Origin: Clostridia bacterium
Lineage (GTDB): Bacteria > Bacillota > Clostridia > Christensenellales > Maliibacteriaceae
Reading direction: 5' to 3'
DNA: 64,000 bases
Assembly (NCBI GenBank): GCA_017431145.1
Contig: JAFRLQ010000135.1
Location: 62,001-126,000, forward strand
Within the stretch, counting starts at the first letter, position 1. Every line of letters begins with the position of its first letter. Both the position numbers and the translations under genes were made by a program. Shown here piece by piece: positions 9,176 through 18,185 of this stretch. Under the pieces are notes generated by a model, which made no database searches, was not told the DNA's origin, and worked only from the letters and a program-made list of their open reading frames with translations.

Positions 9176-10279
9176 ATGCGTCAGACATATGCAATCATCA
9201 AACCTTCTGTAATCGCCGATAACCTGAAAAACATCAAGCAGCATCTTAAAAAAGGTGTTCGGCTGATGGCAGTCATCAAAGCAGATGCATACGGTCACGG
9301 TGCCTCCAGTATTGCCCTCGAACTTGTTGCGGCCGGGGCAGATGCATTCGGAGTCGCCTCTATTGATGAGGCAGTTGAATTACGGCAGCTGGGTATCAGC
9401 ATTCCGATCCTGATCCTTGGAGCAACGGGTGCTGATGATGCTGTTGACGCTGTTCGCTATAACGTCTCGATGACAGTATGGTATCCTGCCCAGATAGAAG
9501 CAATCAGAGATGCATGTATCGCGGTAGGTAAAAAAGCCGCTGTACATCTGAAAATCGATACGGGAATGGGAAGATTGGGCGTTCGCACCGATAACGAGCT
9601 GATTGAAATGCTTCGTTCCATAGAGAAGACAAATGAAGTGGAACTTGAGGGTGTTTTTACGCATTTCGCGACTGCGGATGAAGCGGACAGCGCTTATTTC
9701 AGCAAACAGATCGCAAGGTTTCAGCAAGCTGTTTCGATCGTGCACAACCGCGGTTTTAATCCGCTGATTCATGCCGGAAACAGTGCTGTCACCCTGCATT
9801 TTCCCGAGTTGCACTTCGATATGGTGCGCCCCGGTTTTGCCTTGTACGGGTATGATCCCGGTCCTGATTCCGTGGATTACCTGCATCCTGCTATGCAGTG
9901 GGAATCGCGGATCGTCAACCTGAAATGGGTACAGGCGCATGAAGGCGTCAGTTACGGAGCAACTTATCATACTGATAAAGAAACATTGATCGCAACGGTC
10001 CCAGTCGGTTATGCGGATGGTTACAGACGTTCCATCGGCAATTCAGGATATGTACTTGTAAAAGGGAATAGAGCTCCCGTAATCGGAAGAGTTTGCATGG
10101 ATCAGATGATGATTGATGTAACAAACATCCCAGGAATTGAGCTCAATGACAAGGTCGTTCTGCTGGGCGAAATGGACAATGAAAGCATTACCGCCAATGA
10201 GATGGGTTCATGGCAGGATACAATCGGTTACGAAGTATTGTGTGCGGTCGGCAAACGAGTGCCACGATTCTATGAATGA
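9176..10279 (+). CDS. alr: Alanine racemase
   Basis: 367 residues, full length. A PLP enzyme making D-alanine for peptidoglycan. The PLP Lys is in VIKADAYGHG (Lys35), the second catalytic base Tyr is in the GVSYGATY segment of the C-terminal beta domain, and the VCMDQMMIDV motif is present. It starts 12 bp after iorB with only a weak SD, which suggests it rides on the iorAB transcript. A separate promoter follows its stop. Confidence 0.96.
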   Translation: MRQTYAIIKPSVIADNLKNIKQHLKKGVRLMAVIKADAYGHGASSIALELVAAGADAFGVASIDEAVELRQLGISIPILILGATGADDAVDAVRYNVSMTVWYPAQIEAIRDACIAVGKKAAVHLKIDTGMGRLGVRTDNELIEMLRSIEKTNEVELEGVFTHFATADEADSAYFSKQIARFQQAVSIVHNRGFNPLIHAGNSAVTLHFPELHFDMVRPGFALYGYDPGPDSVDYLHPAMQWESRIVNLKWVQAHEGVSYGATYHTDKETLIATVPVGYADGYRRSIGNSGYVLVKGNRAPVIGRVCMDQMMIDVTNIPGIELNDKVVLLGEMDNESITANEMGSWQDTIGYEVLCAVGKRVPRFYE

Positions 10280-10287
10280 TTCGGACA

Positions 10288-10316
10288 TTGTTTGCTTTTT
10301 CGGCACATGTTATAAT
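10288..10316 (+). promoter_or_regulatory. Promoter of the rsmD-coaD-plsX operon
   Basis: TTGTTT (10288-10293), a 17-bp spacer and TATAAT (10311-10316) lie in the short gap after alr. Confidence 0.75.
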
Positions 10317-10350
10317 TCTGACAATAGATTAAGGTTTGGTTTTTGAGCTT

Positions 10351-10896
10351 ATGCGCATCATTTCTGGTATTCTAGGCGGCAGAGTTTTTACTGCACCAAC
10401 CGGATCCGAAACACGTCCGACACATGATCGTGTAAGAGAGGCTGTTTTCTCAATGATCGGTCCATATTTTAATGGAGGGCGTGCATTGGATCTGTTTGCA
10501 GGAAGTGGCGCTATGGGACTGGAAGCAGTTTCACGCGGAATCGACCACTGCGTTTTCTGTGACCACAGCAGAGCAGCAAGCAGAGTCGTTTCCGAGAATC
10601 TCAGAAAACTTGGTATTCTTTCAAAGGCTACTGTTTTGCAATCAGATTGGGAAAAATGCCTGAGTTCTCAAAAAGAAGCCTTCGATATTGTATTTCTAGA
10701 CCCTCCTTATGACCTGCATTTGCTGCCTGCAGTATTAAAAAAGCTATCCGAACTTTGGCTGATTCAGCCCGGCGCCAGGATTGTTTGCGAAATGAAAGCA
10801 GGAGATACTTTGGAATATGATGAAAATGTATACCATCTGGATACATTGAGAAAATACGGACTCGCTCAGATTGCTGTTCTAACTGTGAGGAATTGA
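10351..10896 (+). CDS. rsmD: 16S rRNA (guanine966-N2)-methyltransferase
   Basis: 181 residues, typical for RsmD. The MRIISGxxxG start, the SAM-binding loop DLFAGSGAMGLEAVSRG and the catalytic DPPY motif identify it. It methylates G966 of 16S rRNA in the assembled 30S particle. The family N-terminus MRII supports the ATG chosen; an in-frame TTG 15 bp upstream sits almost on AAGG and is less likely. coaD starts immediately after, the usual Firmicutes pairing. Confidence 0.93.
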   Translation: MRIISGILGGRVFTAPTGSETRPTHDRVREAVFSMIGPYFNGGRALDLFAGSGAMGLEAVSRGIDHCVFCDHSRAASRVVSENLRKLGILSKATVLQSDWEKCLSSQKEAFDIVFLDPPYDLHLLPAVLKKLSELWLIQPGARIVCEMKAGDTLEYDENVYHLDTLRKYGLAQIAVLTVRN

Positions 10897-10897
10897 T

Positions 10898-11383
10898 ATG
10901 TCTTCAAAACGTATATTTGTATTCCCGGGTTCATTTGATCCAGTTACAATCGGACACAGAGATATCATCATGCGGGCAAGCAGAAACTGCGATCTGCTTT
11001 ATATCGCAATACTCAACAACGTCAACAAAAAGGGGCACTTCTTCTCTCTGGAGGATCGTTTGAGTTTTCTGCGGAGCATGACAAAGGACATTGAAAATGT
11101 ACGTGTTGTATCGTTTGACGGCTTGCTTATAGATTTTTGCAGACAGAATGACTGCTGCTGCATCGTTAAAGGCGTCAGAAACGCTTCGGATTTCGAATAT
11201 GAAATCAATATGGCTGACATAAACGCCAACCTTTCAGCTCATTCTGTTGACACAGTTTTTTATCCTGCAAAGCAGGAATTGTCTCATATATCGTCAAGTG
11301 TTGTACGCGAACTGATTCATTACCATGCAGACATCAGCAGTTTCGTGAACGAAGATGTCATCAAGAGATTGAGGAAAATGTAG
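10898..11383 (+). CDS. coaD: Phosphopantetheine adenylyltransferase
   Basis: 161 residues, exactly the family length. It transfers AMP from ATP to 4'-phosphopantetheine, the penultimate step of CoA synthesis. The nucleotidyltransferase signature FPGSFDPVTIGH is at the N-terminus and the ISSSVVREL motif is near the C-terminus. It is separated by 1 bp from rsmD and from plsX, so the three are transcribed together and probably translationally coupled. Confidence 0.97.
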   Translation: MSSKRIFVFPGSFDPVTIGHRDIIMRASRNCDLLYIAILNNVNKKGHFFSLEDRLSFLRSMTKDIENVRVVSFDGLLIDFCRQNDCCCIVKGVRNASDFEYEINMADINANLSAHSVDTVFYPAKQELSHISSSVVRELIHYHADISSFVNEDVIKRLRKM

Positions 11384-11384
11384 T

Positions 11385-12386
11385 ATGAGAATCATAATCG
11401 ACGCTATGGGCGGGGATAACGCCCCTTCGGTAAATGTGTATGGTGCCGTTAAGGCTTTGTCGCACAGAGATGATCTTATGATCACTCTCGTGGGGCAGGA
11501 GGATGCTATCAGGGCTTTACTGAACGAGACAGAGTATGACGAGTCGCGCATCGATATTGTTAATGCGACACAGGTCATCTCAAACGAGGACCATCCTGCC
11601 AAATCCATTCTTGCAAAAAAAGACTCAAGCATCGTTGTCGGTTTAAAAATGCTTCGCGACCATAAAGCCGATGCCTTTATTTCTGCCGGAAGCACAGGAG
11701 CATTGCTTGCCGGTTCATCGATTATTGTGAAACCAATTAAAGGTGTTATGCGTCCTGCTTTGGCCACACTGTTGCCAACCGAAACAGGATCACCGGTTAT
11801 GCTGTTGGACAGCGGCGCAAATGTCGACGCGAAACCGGAGCATTTGCTCCAGTATGCCATAATGGCAAGTGTTTACATGCATTCCGTTCAAAAAAACGAT
11901 TCACCACGTGTCGGTTTGCTGAATGTCGGAACGGAAGAAGGGAAAGGCAATGCGCTGACGAAGGAAACATATCCGTTGCTTTCCGGTTCTTCCTTAAACT
12001 TCATCGGAAATGTTGAAGGCAGAGACGTATTGTCCGGAATCTGTGATATAATCGTTTGCGATGCTTTTGCCGGTAATGTATTATTAAAAACGGTGGAAGG
12101 TTTTGCAAAAGGTATGTTTTCCACTTTGAAGAAAGAACTGACGAGTTCATTCTTCAAAAAAATACTTGCCGGAATGCTTAAAAAGTCTTTTACAAACATC
12201 AAGAAACAATTTGATTATGCCGAATATGGCGGTGCACCTCTGCTTGGAATCAGCGAATGTGTGGTAAAAGCTCACGGAAGTTCAAACAGTCGAGCAATCG
12301 AGTGTGCCATCACCCAGGCAGAGCACCTGATTGATGCGAAAGTTGTTGAGACTTTGGAAAACAATGTTGAACTTTTGTCTATTTAA
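11385..12386 (+). CDS. plsX: Phosphate acyltransferase PlsX
   Basis: 333 residues. It converts acyl-ACP to acyl-phosphate for phospholipid synthesis. The N-terminus IIDAMGGDNAP is the family signature, and the STGALLAGS and DSGANVD motifs follow. The neighbour acpP supplies its acyl carrier. No fapR gene lies upstream, unlike in Bacilli. Confidence 0.97.
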   Translation: MRIIIDAMGGDNAPSVNVYGAVKALSHRDDLMITLVGQEDAIRALLNETEYDESRIDIVNATQVISNEDHPAKSILAKKDSSIVVGLKMLRDHKADAFISAGSTGALLAGSSIIVKPIKGVMRPALATLLPTETGSPVMLLDSGANVDAKPEHLLQYAIMASVYMHSVQKNDSPRVGLLNVGTEEGKGNALTKETYPLLSGSSLNFIGNVEGRDVLSGICDIIVCDAFAGNVLLKTVEGFAKGMFSTLKKELTSSFFKKILAGMLKKSFTNIKKQFDYAEYGGAPLLGISECVVKAHGSSNSRAIECAITQAEHLIDAKVVETLENNVELLSI

Positions 12387-12402
12387 TAGACAATTGTAAT
12401 AT
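12375..12402 (+). promoter_or_regulatory. Candidate acpP promoter with overlapping inverted repeat
   Basis: TTGTCT (12375-12380), a 16-bp spacer and TAATAT (12397-12402). The -35 region forms a perfect inverted repeat, TTGTCTAT-TTA-ATAGACAA (12375-12393), spanning the plsX stop codon. There is no T-tract after it, so an operator is likelier than a terminator. It does not match the FapR consensus. Confidence 0.5.
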
Positions 12403-12443
12403 GCAATCATATTCTTTATTCATTCTGTAGGAGGAGACTAATC

Positions 12444-12686
12444 ATGGTTTTCGAAAAAGTACGCGATGCAATTGTTGATCAGCTTGGATGCGATCCTGAG
12501 CAGATTACAATGGACACTCTTCTTGTTGATGATCTTCAGGCTGATTCTCTGGACATTGTTGAGATGATCTTCAATCTTGAAGAAGCGTTCGATATTAGTA
12601 TCGTAGACGGTGATGAAGAAAACATGGAACAGCTGAAAACTGTCGGCGATATTGTGAAATATATCGAAGAACAGCAGAACGCTTAA
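12444..12686 (+). CDS. acpP: Acyl carrier protein
   Basis: 80 residues, acidic. The phosphopantetheine attachment Ser is in [14 protein letters not shown]. It carries acyl chains for fatty acid synthesis and for PlsX. A strong SD, AGGAGGAGA, precedes the ATG. It lies between plsX and rnc, a conserved Firmicutes order. Confidence 0.97.
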   Translation: MVFEKVRDAIVDQLGCDPEQITMDTLLVDDLQADSLDIVEMIFNLEEAFDISIVDGDEENMEQLKTVGDIVKYIEEQQNA

Positions 12687-12699
12687 TCTGAATCCATTG

Positions 12700-12745
12700 A
12701 AGTGCGGACTGGAATAGATCGTTTCTATTTCGTCCGCTTTCTTTT
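12700..12745 (+). terminator. Hairpin after acpP, partial terminator
   Basis: GCGGAC (12704-12709) pairs with GTCCGC (12732-12737), with an inner stem ATAGA/TCTAT, followed by TTTCTTTT. It probably lowers transcription from the highly expressed acpP into rnc, which starts just downstream. Confidence 0.6.
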
Positions 12746-12755
12746 GAGGGAAATA

Positions 12756-13445
12756 TTGGAACTAGACGTTTTACAAAACAAACTGAATTATTCTTTTAAC
12801 GATCCGGAGTTGCTGCAGGTCGCTTTGACCCACAGTTCTTTTTTGAATCGCGAATTATCTGAGAACACACACAATCAAAGGCTTGAGTTCCTTGGTGACG
12901 CTGTGCTCCAGTTATATTCAAGCAGCATGCTGTTTTCACATTTTCCAGAAGCAAACGAGAGTTCTCTGTCGCAGGCAAGGGCATATCTTGTATGTGAAGA
13001 ATCTCTTGCCAAACATGCCAGACAGCTTGGACTCGGGCAGTATTTGTTACTCGGCAAAGGGGAGCTTCTTACTAAGGGCAACGAGCGTGATTCGATTCTT
13101 GCAGATGCGATGGAGGCTGTCATAGGCGCTGTTTTCCTGGATGGCGGCGAATCAGCTGCCAAACAGTTGATTTATGCACTTCTTCAAGAGAACATCGACG
13201 ACTCTATCGTTCCGGAGCACCGTCTTGACGCAAAAACGACACTACAAATGACCTGCAGCAGTATTGGAACTGTTGAATACCAGATTCTTTCCGAATCGGG
13301 TCCCGATCATGCAAAACAGTTTACGGCCGCCGCGATTCTGAATGGAGAAACCATCGGAACAGGTTCAGGGTCAACAAAAAAAATGGCGCAGAAGAATGCC
13401 GCAATCGATGCATTGGAGCACATCAAATCAGAAAGGACAAAGTAA
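12756..13445 (+). CDS. rnc: Ribonuclease III
   Basis: 229 residues from a TTG start, matching the family length. It cleaves double-stranded RNA in rRNA and mRNA processing. The signature NQRLEFLGDAVLQL and the second acidic cluster (DAMEAVIGAVFLDGG) form the catalytic domain, and a C-terminal dsRNA-binding domain ends in GSTKKMAQKNAAIDAL. TTG was chosen because GAGGG stands 5 bp before it and MELDVLQNKL is a normal N-terminus. An upstream in-frame GTG lies within the acpP hairpin. Confidence 0.94.
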   Translation: MELDVLQNKLNYSFNDPELLQVALTHSSFLNRELSENTHNQRLEFLGDAVLQLYSSSMLFSHFPEANESSLSQARAYLVCEESLAKHARQLGLGQYLLLGKGELLTKGNERDSILADAMEAVIGAVFLDGGESAAKQLIYALLQENIDDSIVPEHRLDAKTTLQMTCSSIGTVEYQILSESGPDHAKQFTAAAILNGETIGTGSGSTKKMAQKNAAIDALEHIKSERTK

Positions 13446-13447
13446 CT

Positions 13448-16400
13448 ATGCGTTTAAAAAGAATGGATCTGCACGGTTTTAAGTCCTTTCCTGATAAGGT
13501 TTCAATCGTGTTTGATGAAGGGATCACTGCGATCGTCGGTCCAAACGGCAGCGGTAAGAGTAACATTGCCGATGCGATTCGATGGGTACTTGGAGAGCAG
13601 AGTGCACGTCAGCTTCGCGGTTCAAAAATGGAAGATGTTATCTTCGCAGGAACACAGAAGCGTCGTCGCGTATCCTTTTGTGAGGTCGCGTTAATTTTTG
13701 AGAATGAGGACCACGGTCTGAATATCGATTTCTCCGAAGTGTCCGTTTCCAGGCGTATGTACCGGGACGGCAAAAGCGAATACTACCTTAACGGTATTCT
13801 CTGCCGTCTGAAAGATGTCGTGGATTTGTTCCGTGATACCGGAATCGGAAAGGAAGGATACTCGATTATCGGGCAGGGGAAAATCGACGAGTTGCTTTCA
13901 AACAAGCCTGAAGAACGACGGGCGGTATTTGAAGAAGCAAGCGGTGTATCAAAATTCAAAGCCGATCGTACGGATGCGTTGAGAAAACTGGAACGCACCG
14001 AAGGCAATCTGATAAGAATTGATGATATTATCGGTGAATTATCTGCACAGATCGAGCCGCTTTCCGAGCAGCGGCAGACCGCGATCAAATACTTGGCTTT
14101 ACGTGATGAGTTGAAATACAACGAGGTCAATCTGTTTGTTCACCAAGCCATCAAGTATCAGGAACGGATTAAAGCACAAACCGAACTGATCACCGATCTG
14201 GATGCCCTTCTTAAACAGGATGAAACTGCCCGAGATGAAATCGACGAAAGCATTCAGAAACTTTATGAAGAGTCGGAAGCCCATGAGCGCGAATCTCTCG
14301 GGATAAGGGAAGAGAATATCCTTTACACCTCGTCCCAGCAGGAATTAAAAGGCAAGCTCTCTCTGGCCGGTGAAAAGAAAAACAATTATGAAAGAGAAAT
14401 TGAACGTCTTTTAACTGAGAATCACTCCAGAGAGGAACGTATTCTTTCCTTAAATGAACAAATTCATGCGCTTTTATCAGACACTTCTGCCAGCAAGACA
14501 CTGTTCGCTGACAAAGAGTCGGAAATTTCGGCGTATGAGGATGAATTGAGTCAACTTGAACAAGTTATCCTCTCAGATGAAAAAGCGCTGGAAAACGCAA
14601 AAAACGCGGTAATAGAGCGATTAAACAAGCAATCAGATATTAACGCTAGAAAAGCACGTTTGTCTGCAATGCGAGTATCCGTTGAGGAGAGAATCCTTGC
14701 ACAGGAAAAACTCTTAAGCGAGATGAAAGCTTCGCTCGATTCAGAAACAAATGAGATCCGTCACGAAGAAGAGACGGTCTCTGCTCTGAAAGAAAAATCC
14801 GAGCAATTCAAGGCGGACAAGAGGAAGATAGAAGAGAACCAGTCTGCCATAACTGTTTCTATCCAGAATAAGAATCACGAGATTCAGCAGAATCAGGAGA
14901 AAACCGCACAAGTCAACACCAGAATCAAACTGTTGAATCAGATGAAACACGATTATGAAGGTTTCCAGGGTTCTGTCCGGAAACTACTGTCTGATGCTGA
15001 CAAAAATGCTAAATTGAAAAACTGCATCAGCTGTGTGGTAGCAGACATAATCCAGGCAGACTCCCGGTACGAAAGGGCAATTGAAGTTGCGCTAGGTTCG
15101 TCATTACAGAACATCATCACTGAAACCGAAGAAGACGCACAGGTCTTAATCAGACATCTGCGCGAAAACAATTACGGCCGCGCGACTTTTCTGCCTTTGA
15201 GCAGCATTTCGCCGCGTCTTTTGAATGAAGAAGAAAGACAAGTCATTCGAATGCCCGGTTGTATTGGAATTGCCTCGGAACTGGTTGCAGACAAGCCAAA
15301 GTACAATTCTATTATTCAGTATCTTCTTGGCAGAACCGTAATCGTTTCATCGTTCAATGCAGGTGTATCTATAGCAAGAAAAAGCAATTCTGCTTTTCGC
15401 ATCGTAACACTGGATGGCGACCTCCTGAATACCGGCGGTTCTATAACCGGCGGTTCACTGCAGCATCGTTCTACCAGTATTCTTGCTCGCGATCGAATTC
15501 TGGAAGAAGAAACAAACAATCTCAAGGCACTGATTAAGCATAACGATGAACTTGAGTCCGGATTACATGCGTTACAAAAAGAACTGCAGCAGATTCTTTT
15601 TGAGCTTGCCGACATCAACGATCGTATTTATGCTTCAAGCATTGATGAAAGCCAGCATCTGGAACGTCTTTCCATTATGAATGAAACCCTTTCCATGAAT
15701 ACGGAAAAGTACAATTCTGCATCTACCGAACTCTCTTCACTTCAAGAAACGCTTTCGGATATTGATGCTGAGAGTCAGGGTATTGAGCAGCTCTCCGGTC
15801 CTACTAACCAGGATACTATGTCCGACGAGGATATCGCTGCGATGCAGTCTATGCTCTTTTCCCGCCGCGAACAGGCTTCATCACTTAGAAGCACGATCGA
15901 TTCCTTGAGATCCGGTCTTACAACCGAAAGAGCCCGGCATCTAAGCAATGAAAGCAAGAAGGACTTATTGTCTTCTGAGGTTTCGCGCCTTCAGAGCGAG
16001 ATCGATGCAAATCTTAAGCTGATTCAGAACACCGAAACACTGCGCGATGACGTGATCAGCAGCACGGATGCATTGACCCGCGAACTCGAATCGCTCAACG
16101 CAAAGACAGTTGAATCCACAGCTTTGCTGCATAAAACTGATGAGATCCGTGCAAGAATCAGTTCAAGCATTCAAGAAAGCGTAAAACAAAAAGGAGACAT
16201 TCAGAACACAATTGATCAGCATACCGCTCAGCTTCATAAAGCCGAGATGACCAAGGCAAGGCTCGAAAACGAGATGACTTCGCTTCATGACCGGATTTGG
16301 AATGATTATGAGCTGACTTACGCTTCTGCTGTTCCGTTGTCTGATGAAAATTTCCAGGTAAACGGTGCTGTTTCTCGCATTTCAGGATTAAAATATGAAA

Positions 16401-17014
16401 TGCACAATCTCGGCGAAGTAAATATCGGTTCCATTGATCAGTTCAAGAGCATATCCGAACGGCTTGAGAGCATGACGAGTGAACGGGATGACCTGAACAG
16501 GGCGAAGGAAGAGCTGGAGGAAGTGATCAGACGTTTTGAGGATGAGATCACACGCAGATTCAAATCACAGTTTGAACTCATCAATCAAAACTTTAAGATC
16601 GTATTTGCAGAACTCTTTAATGGGGGAACAGCCGATCTGATTCTTACAGATCCTTCTAATCTTCTTGAAACCGGTATTGATATCGTTGCACAGCCGCCGG
16701 GAAAGAAGCTTCAGTCACTTACACTTCTTTCAGGAGGCGAACGCACACTTACAGCGATTGCAATCCTGTTCGCGATGCTTCGAACGAAGAAGACACCTTT
16801 CTGCGTTCTTGACGAAATCGAAGCAGCACTGGATGAGGCAAATTCCGATATGTATGCCGAATACTTAAAATCCTATTCCTCGCATACCCAGTTTGTGATC
16901 ATCACGCACAAAAAAGAAAGTATGGAAGTGGCCGATTCCATGTATGGCATTACAATGCAGGAGAAAGGCATTTCCACGGTTGTTTCCGTAAAACTTACCG
17001 ACAGTATTGGATAA
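13448..17014 (+). CDS. smc: Chromosome segregation ATPase SMC
   Basis: 1188 residues, full length. It is the ATPase of the SMC-ScpAB condensin. The N-terminal Walker A is GPNGSGKSN (31-39). Two long coiled coils flank the hinge (about 500-660), which shows the glycine-rich TGGSITGG segment. The C-terminal signature LLSGGERTLTAIA and Walker B VLDEIEAALD complete the head. It sits 2 bp after rnc and just before ftsY, the conserved Firmicutes arrangement. Confidence 0.98.
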   Translation: MRLKRMDLHGFKSFPDKVSIVFDEGITAIVGPNGSGKSNIADAIRWVLGEQSARQLRGSKMEDVIFAGTQKRRRVSFCEVALIFENEDHGLNIDFSEVSVSRRMYRDGKSEYYLNGILCRLKDVVDLFRDTGIGKEGYSIIGQGKIDELLSNKPEERRAVFEEASGVSKFKADRTDALRKLERTEGNLIRIDDIIGELSAQIEPLSEQRQTAIKYLALRDELKYNEVNLFVHQAIKYQERIKAQTELITDLDALLKQDETARDEIDESIQKLYEESEAHERESLGIREENILYTSSQQELKGKLSLAGEKKNNYEREIERLLTENHSREERILSLNEQIHALLSDTSASKTLFADKESEISAYEDELSQLEQVILSDEKALENAKNAVIERLNKQSDINARKARLSAMRVSVEERILAQEKLLSEMKASLDSETNEIRHEEETVSALKEKSEQFKADKRKIEENQSAITVSIQNKNHEIQQNQEKTAQVNTRIKLLNQMKHDYEGFQGSVRKLLSDADKNAKLKNCISCVVADIIQADSRYERAIEVALGSSLQNIITETEEDAQVLIRHLRENNYGRATFLPLSSISPRLLNEEERQVIRMPGCIGIASELVADKPKYNSIIQYLLGRTVIVSSFNAGVSIARKSNSAFRIVTLDGDLLNTGGSITGGSLQHRSTSILARDRILEEETNNLKALIKHNDELESGLHALQKELQQILFELADINDRIYASSIDESQHLERLSIMNETLSMNTEKYNSASTELSSLQETLSDIDAESQGIEQLSGPTNQDTMSDEDIAAMQSMLFSRREQASSLRSTIDSLRSGLTTERARHLSNESKKDLLSSEVSRLQSEIDANLKLIQNTETLRDDVISSTDALTRELESLNAKTVESTALLHKTDEIRARISSSIQESVKQKGDIQNTIDQHTAQLHKAEMTKARLENEMTSLHDRIWNDYELTYASAVPLSDENFQVNGAVSRISGLKYEMHNLGEVNIGSIDQFKSISERLESMTSERDDLNRAKEELEEVIRRFEDEITRRFKSQFELINQNFKIVFAELFNGGTADLILTDPSNLLETGIDIVAQPPGKKLQSLTLLSGGERTLTAIAILFAMLRTKKTPFCVLDEIEAALDEANSDMYAEYLKSYSSHTQFVIITHKKESMEVADSMYGITMQEKGISTVVSVKLTDSIG

Positions 17015-17024
17015 GGAGCAGAAT

Positions 17025-17933
17025 ATGAATCAAAACGTTTTTACCCGCATCAGGAACGGTCTTGCCAAAACACGCGATAACCTGAAACGAAACATTGATA
17101 ATCTGATCCAGTATTATAAAGAGATTGACGATGAGTTTTTTGAAGACCTGGAGGCCGTACTGATTCAGTCTGACATCAGTGCGTCTACCGCTGCACAGAT
17201 CATTCACGATTTGGAAATAAAGGTGCGCAGCGAGAAGATCGGTAATCCGCAAAAGATACACGCATTGCTCAAAGAACAGATCATGGATCTTCTGAATGAT
17301 AATTCATCTTTTGAAATCAAAACTCCGTCTGTGATCATGATTATCGGCGTAAACGGTGTCGGGAAAACAACAACAATCGGAAAACTGGCACATCAGTATA
17401 CACAGCAGGGACTGAAAGTAATGATTGCTGCCGCTGATACTTTCAGAGCCGCCGCAATAGATCAGCTTCGCATCTGGGCTGATCGGTCAGATATTACGAT
17501 GATCGCACAGGATACAAACTCCGATCCCGCAGCAGTTGTTTATGATGCGATCACAAGTGCAAAAGCAAGAAAGGCTGATGTTCTTTTGGTTGATACAGCC
17601 GGCCGTCTTCATAACAAGAAGAATCTGATGAACGAACTTGAGAAACTCAATCGGATCATACAACGCGAATGGCCGGAAGCGAATAAGGAAACATTTATCG
17701 TTTTAGACGCAACGACGGGACAAAACGCACTGACCCAGGTCAAGCAGTTCAACGAGGCCGCTGATATTACCGGGATCATACTTACAAAACTCGACGGCAC
17801 CGCAAAGGGCGGAATCGTTGTATCGATTCATACCGAATCAAGCATACCGATCCGCTATATCGGTGTGGGCGAACACATCGAAGATCTTCAGGTCTTTGAT
17901 GCCGAGGCTTTTGTCAACAGTTTGTTTGATTGA
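17025..17933 (+). CDS. ftsY: Signal recognition particle receptor FtsY
   Basis: 302 residues with almost no acidic A domain, as in many Firmicutes. It is the SRP-receptor GTPase targeting ribosomes to the membrane. The NG domain shows G1 GVNGVGKTT (108-116), ADTFRAAAIDQL, DTAGR and TKLDGTAKGG. The ATG at 17025 follows AAGGAG; an in-frame TTG 18 bp upstream overlaps smc and lies before the SD. ffh does not follow here. Confidence 0.96.
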   Translation: MNQNVFTRIRNGLAKTRDNLKRNIDNLIQYYKEIDDEFFEDLEAVLIQSDISASTAAQIIHDLEIKVRSEKIGNPQKIHALLKEQIMDLLNDNSSFEIKTPSVIMIIGVNGVGKTTTIGKLAHQYTQQGLKVMIAAADTFRAAAIDQLRIWADRSDITMIAQDTNSDPAAVVYDAITSAKARKADVLLVDTAGRLHNKKNLMNELEKLNRIIQREWPEANKETFIVLDATTGQNALTQVKQFNEAADITGIILTKLDGTAKGGIVVSIHTESSIPIRYIGVGEHIEDLQVFDAEAFVNSLFD

Positions 17934-17956
17934 TGATCGTAGTTCTTTCACATTTC

Positions 17957-17985
17957 TTGACAAAACAGGGGGTTGGATTTATCCT
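17957..17985 (+). promoter_or_regulatory. Promoter of the leader ORF-mgtE unit
   Basis: TTGACA (17957-17962), a 17-bp spacer and TATCCT (17980-17985). Transcription would start near 17992, just upstream of the leader reading frame. Confidence 0.75.
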
Positions 17986-18017
17986 ATTTGAGAAGAAATG
18001 CAGGAGGTGATTCTGTA

Positions 18018-18110
18018 GTGGACGCTGATGGAGGCGAACGATGGTATAGCTATTATTCTCTTACAGCTGCAGACTGTAGATCATTAACTGCAGAATTACG
18101 TTTGTTGTAA
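18018..18110 (+). CDS. Candidate leader peptide upstream of mgtE (30 aa)
   Basis: A GTG-initiated frame of 30 codons. It is preceded 6 bp upstream by AGGAGGTGAT (18002-18011), a 10-nt full complement of the 16S rRNA anti-SD and among the strongest sites in this window. The peptide starts MDADGGERWYSYYS and ends ELRLL. Acidic residues cluster in the first seven positions. A promoter lies directly upstream and mgtE starts 75 bp downstream. I do not recognise a family. The position and SD suggest a regulatory leader for magnesium transport. No M-box riboswitch is evident in this gap. A hairpin TTTCAAG-TTTT-CTTGAAA (18149-18166) sits just before the mgtE SD. Confidence 0.55.
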   Translation: MDADGGERWYSYYSLTAADCRSLTAELRLL

Positions 18111-18185
18111 GTCTTTTTAGTATATATATCATTTTCGCTTCTTTACTCTTTCAAGTTTTCTTGAAATAGAAAAGGAGTGTTTTTT

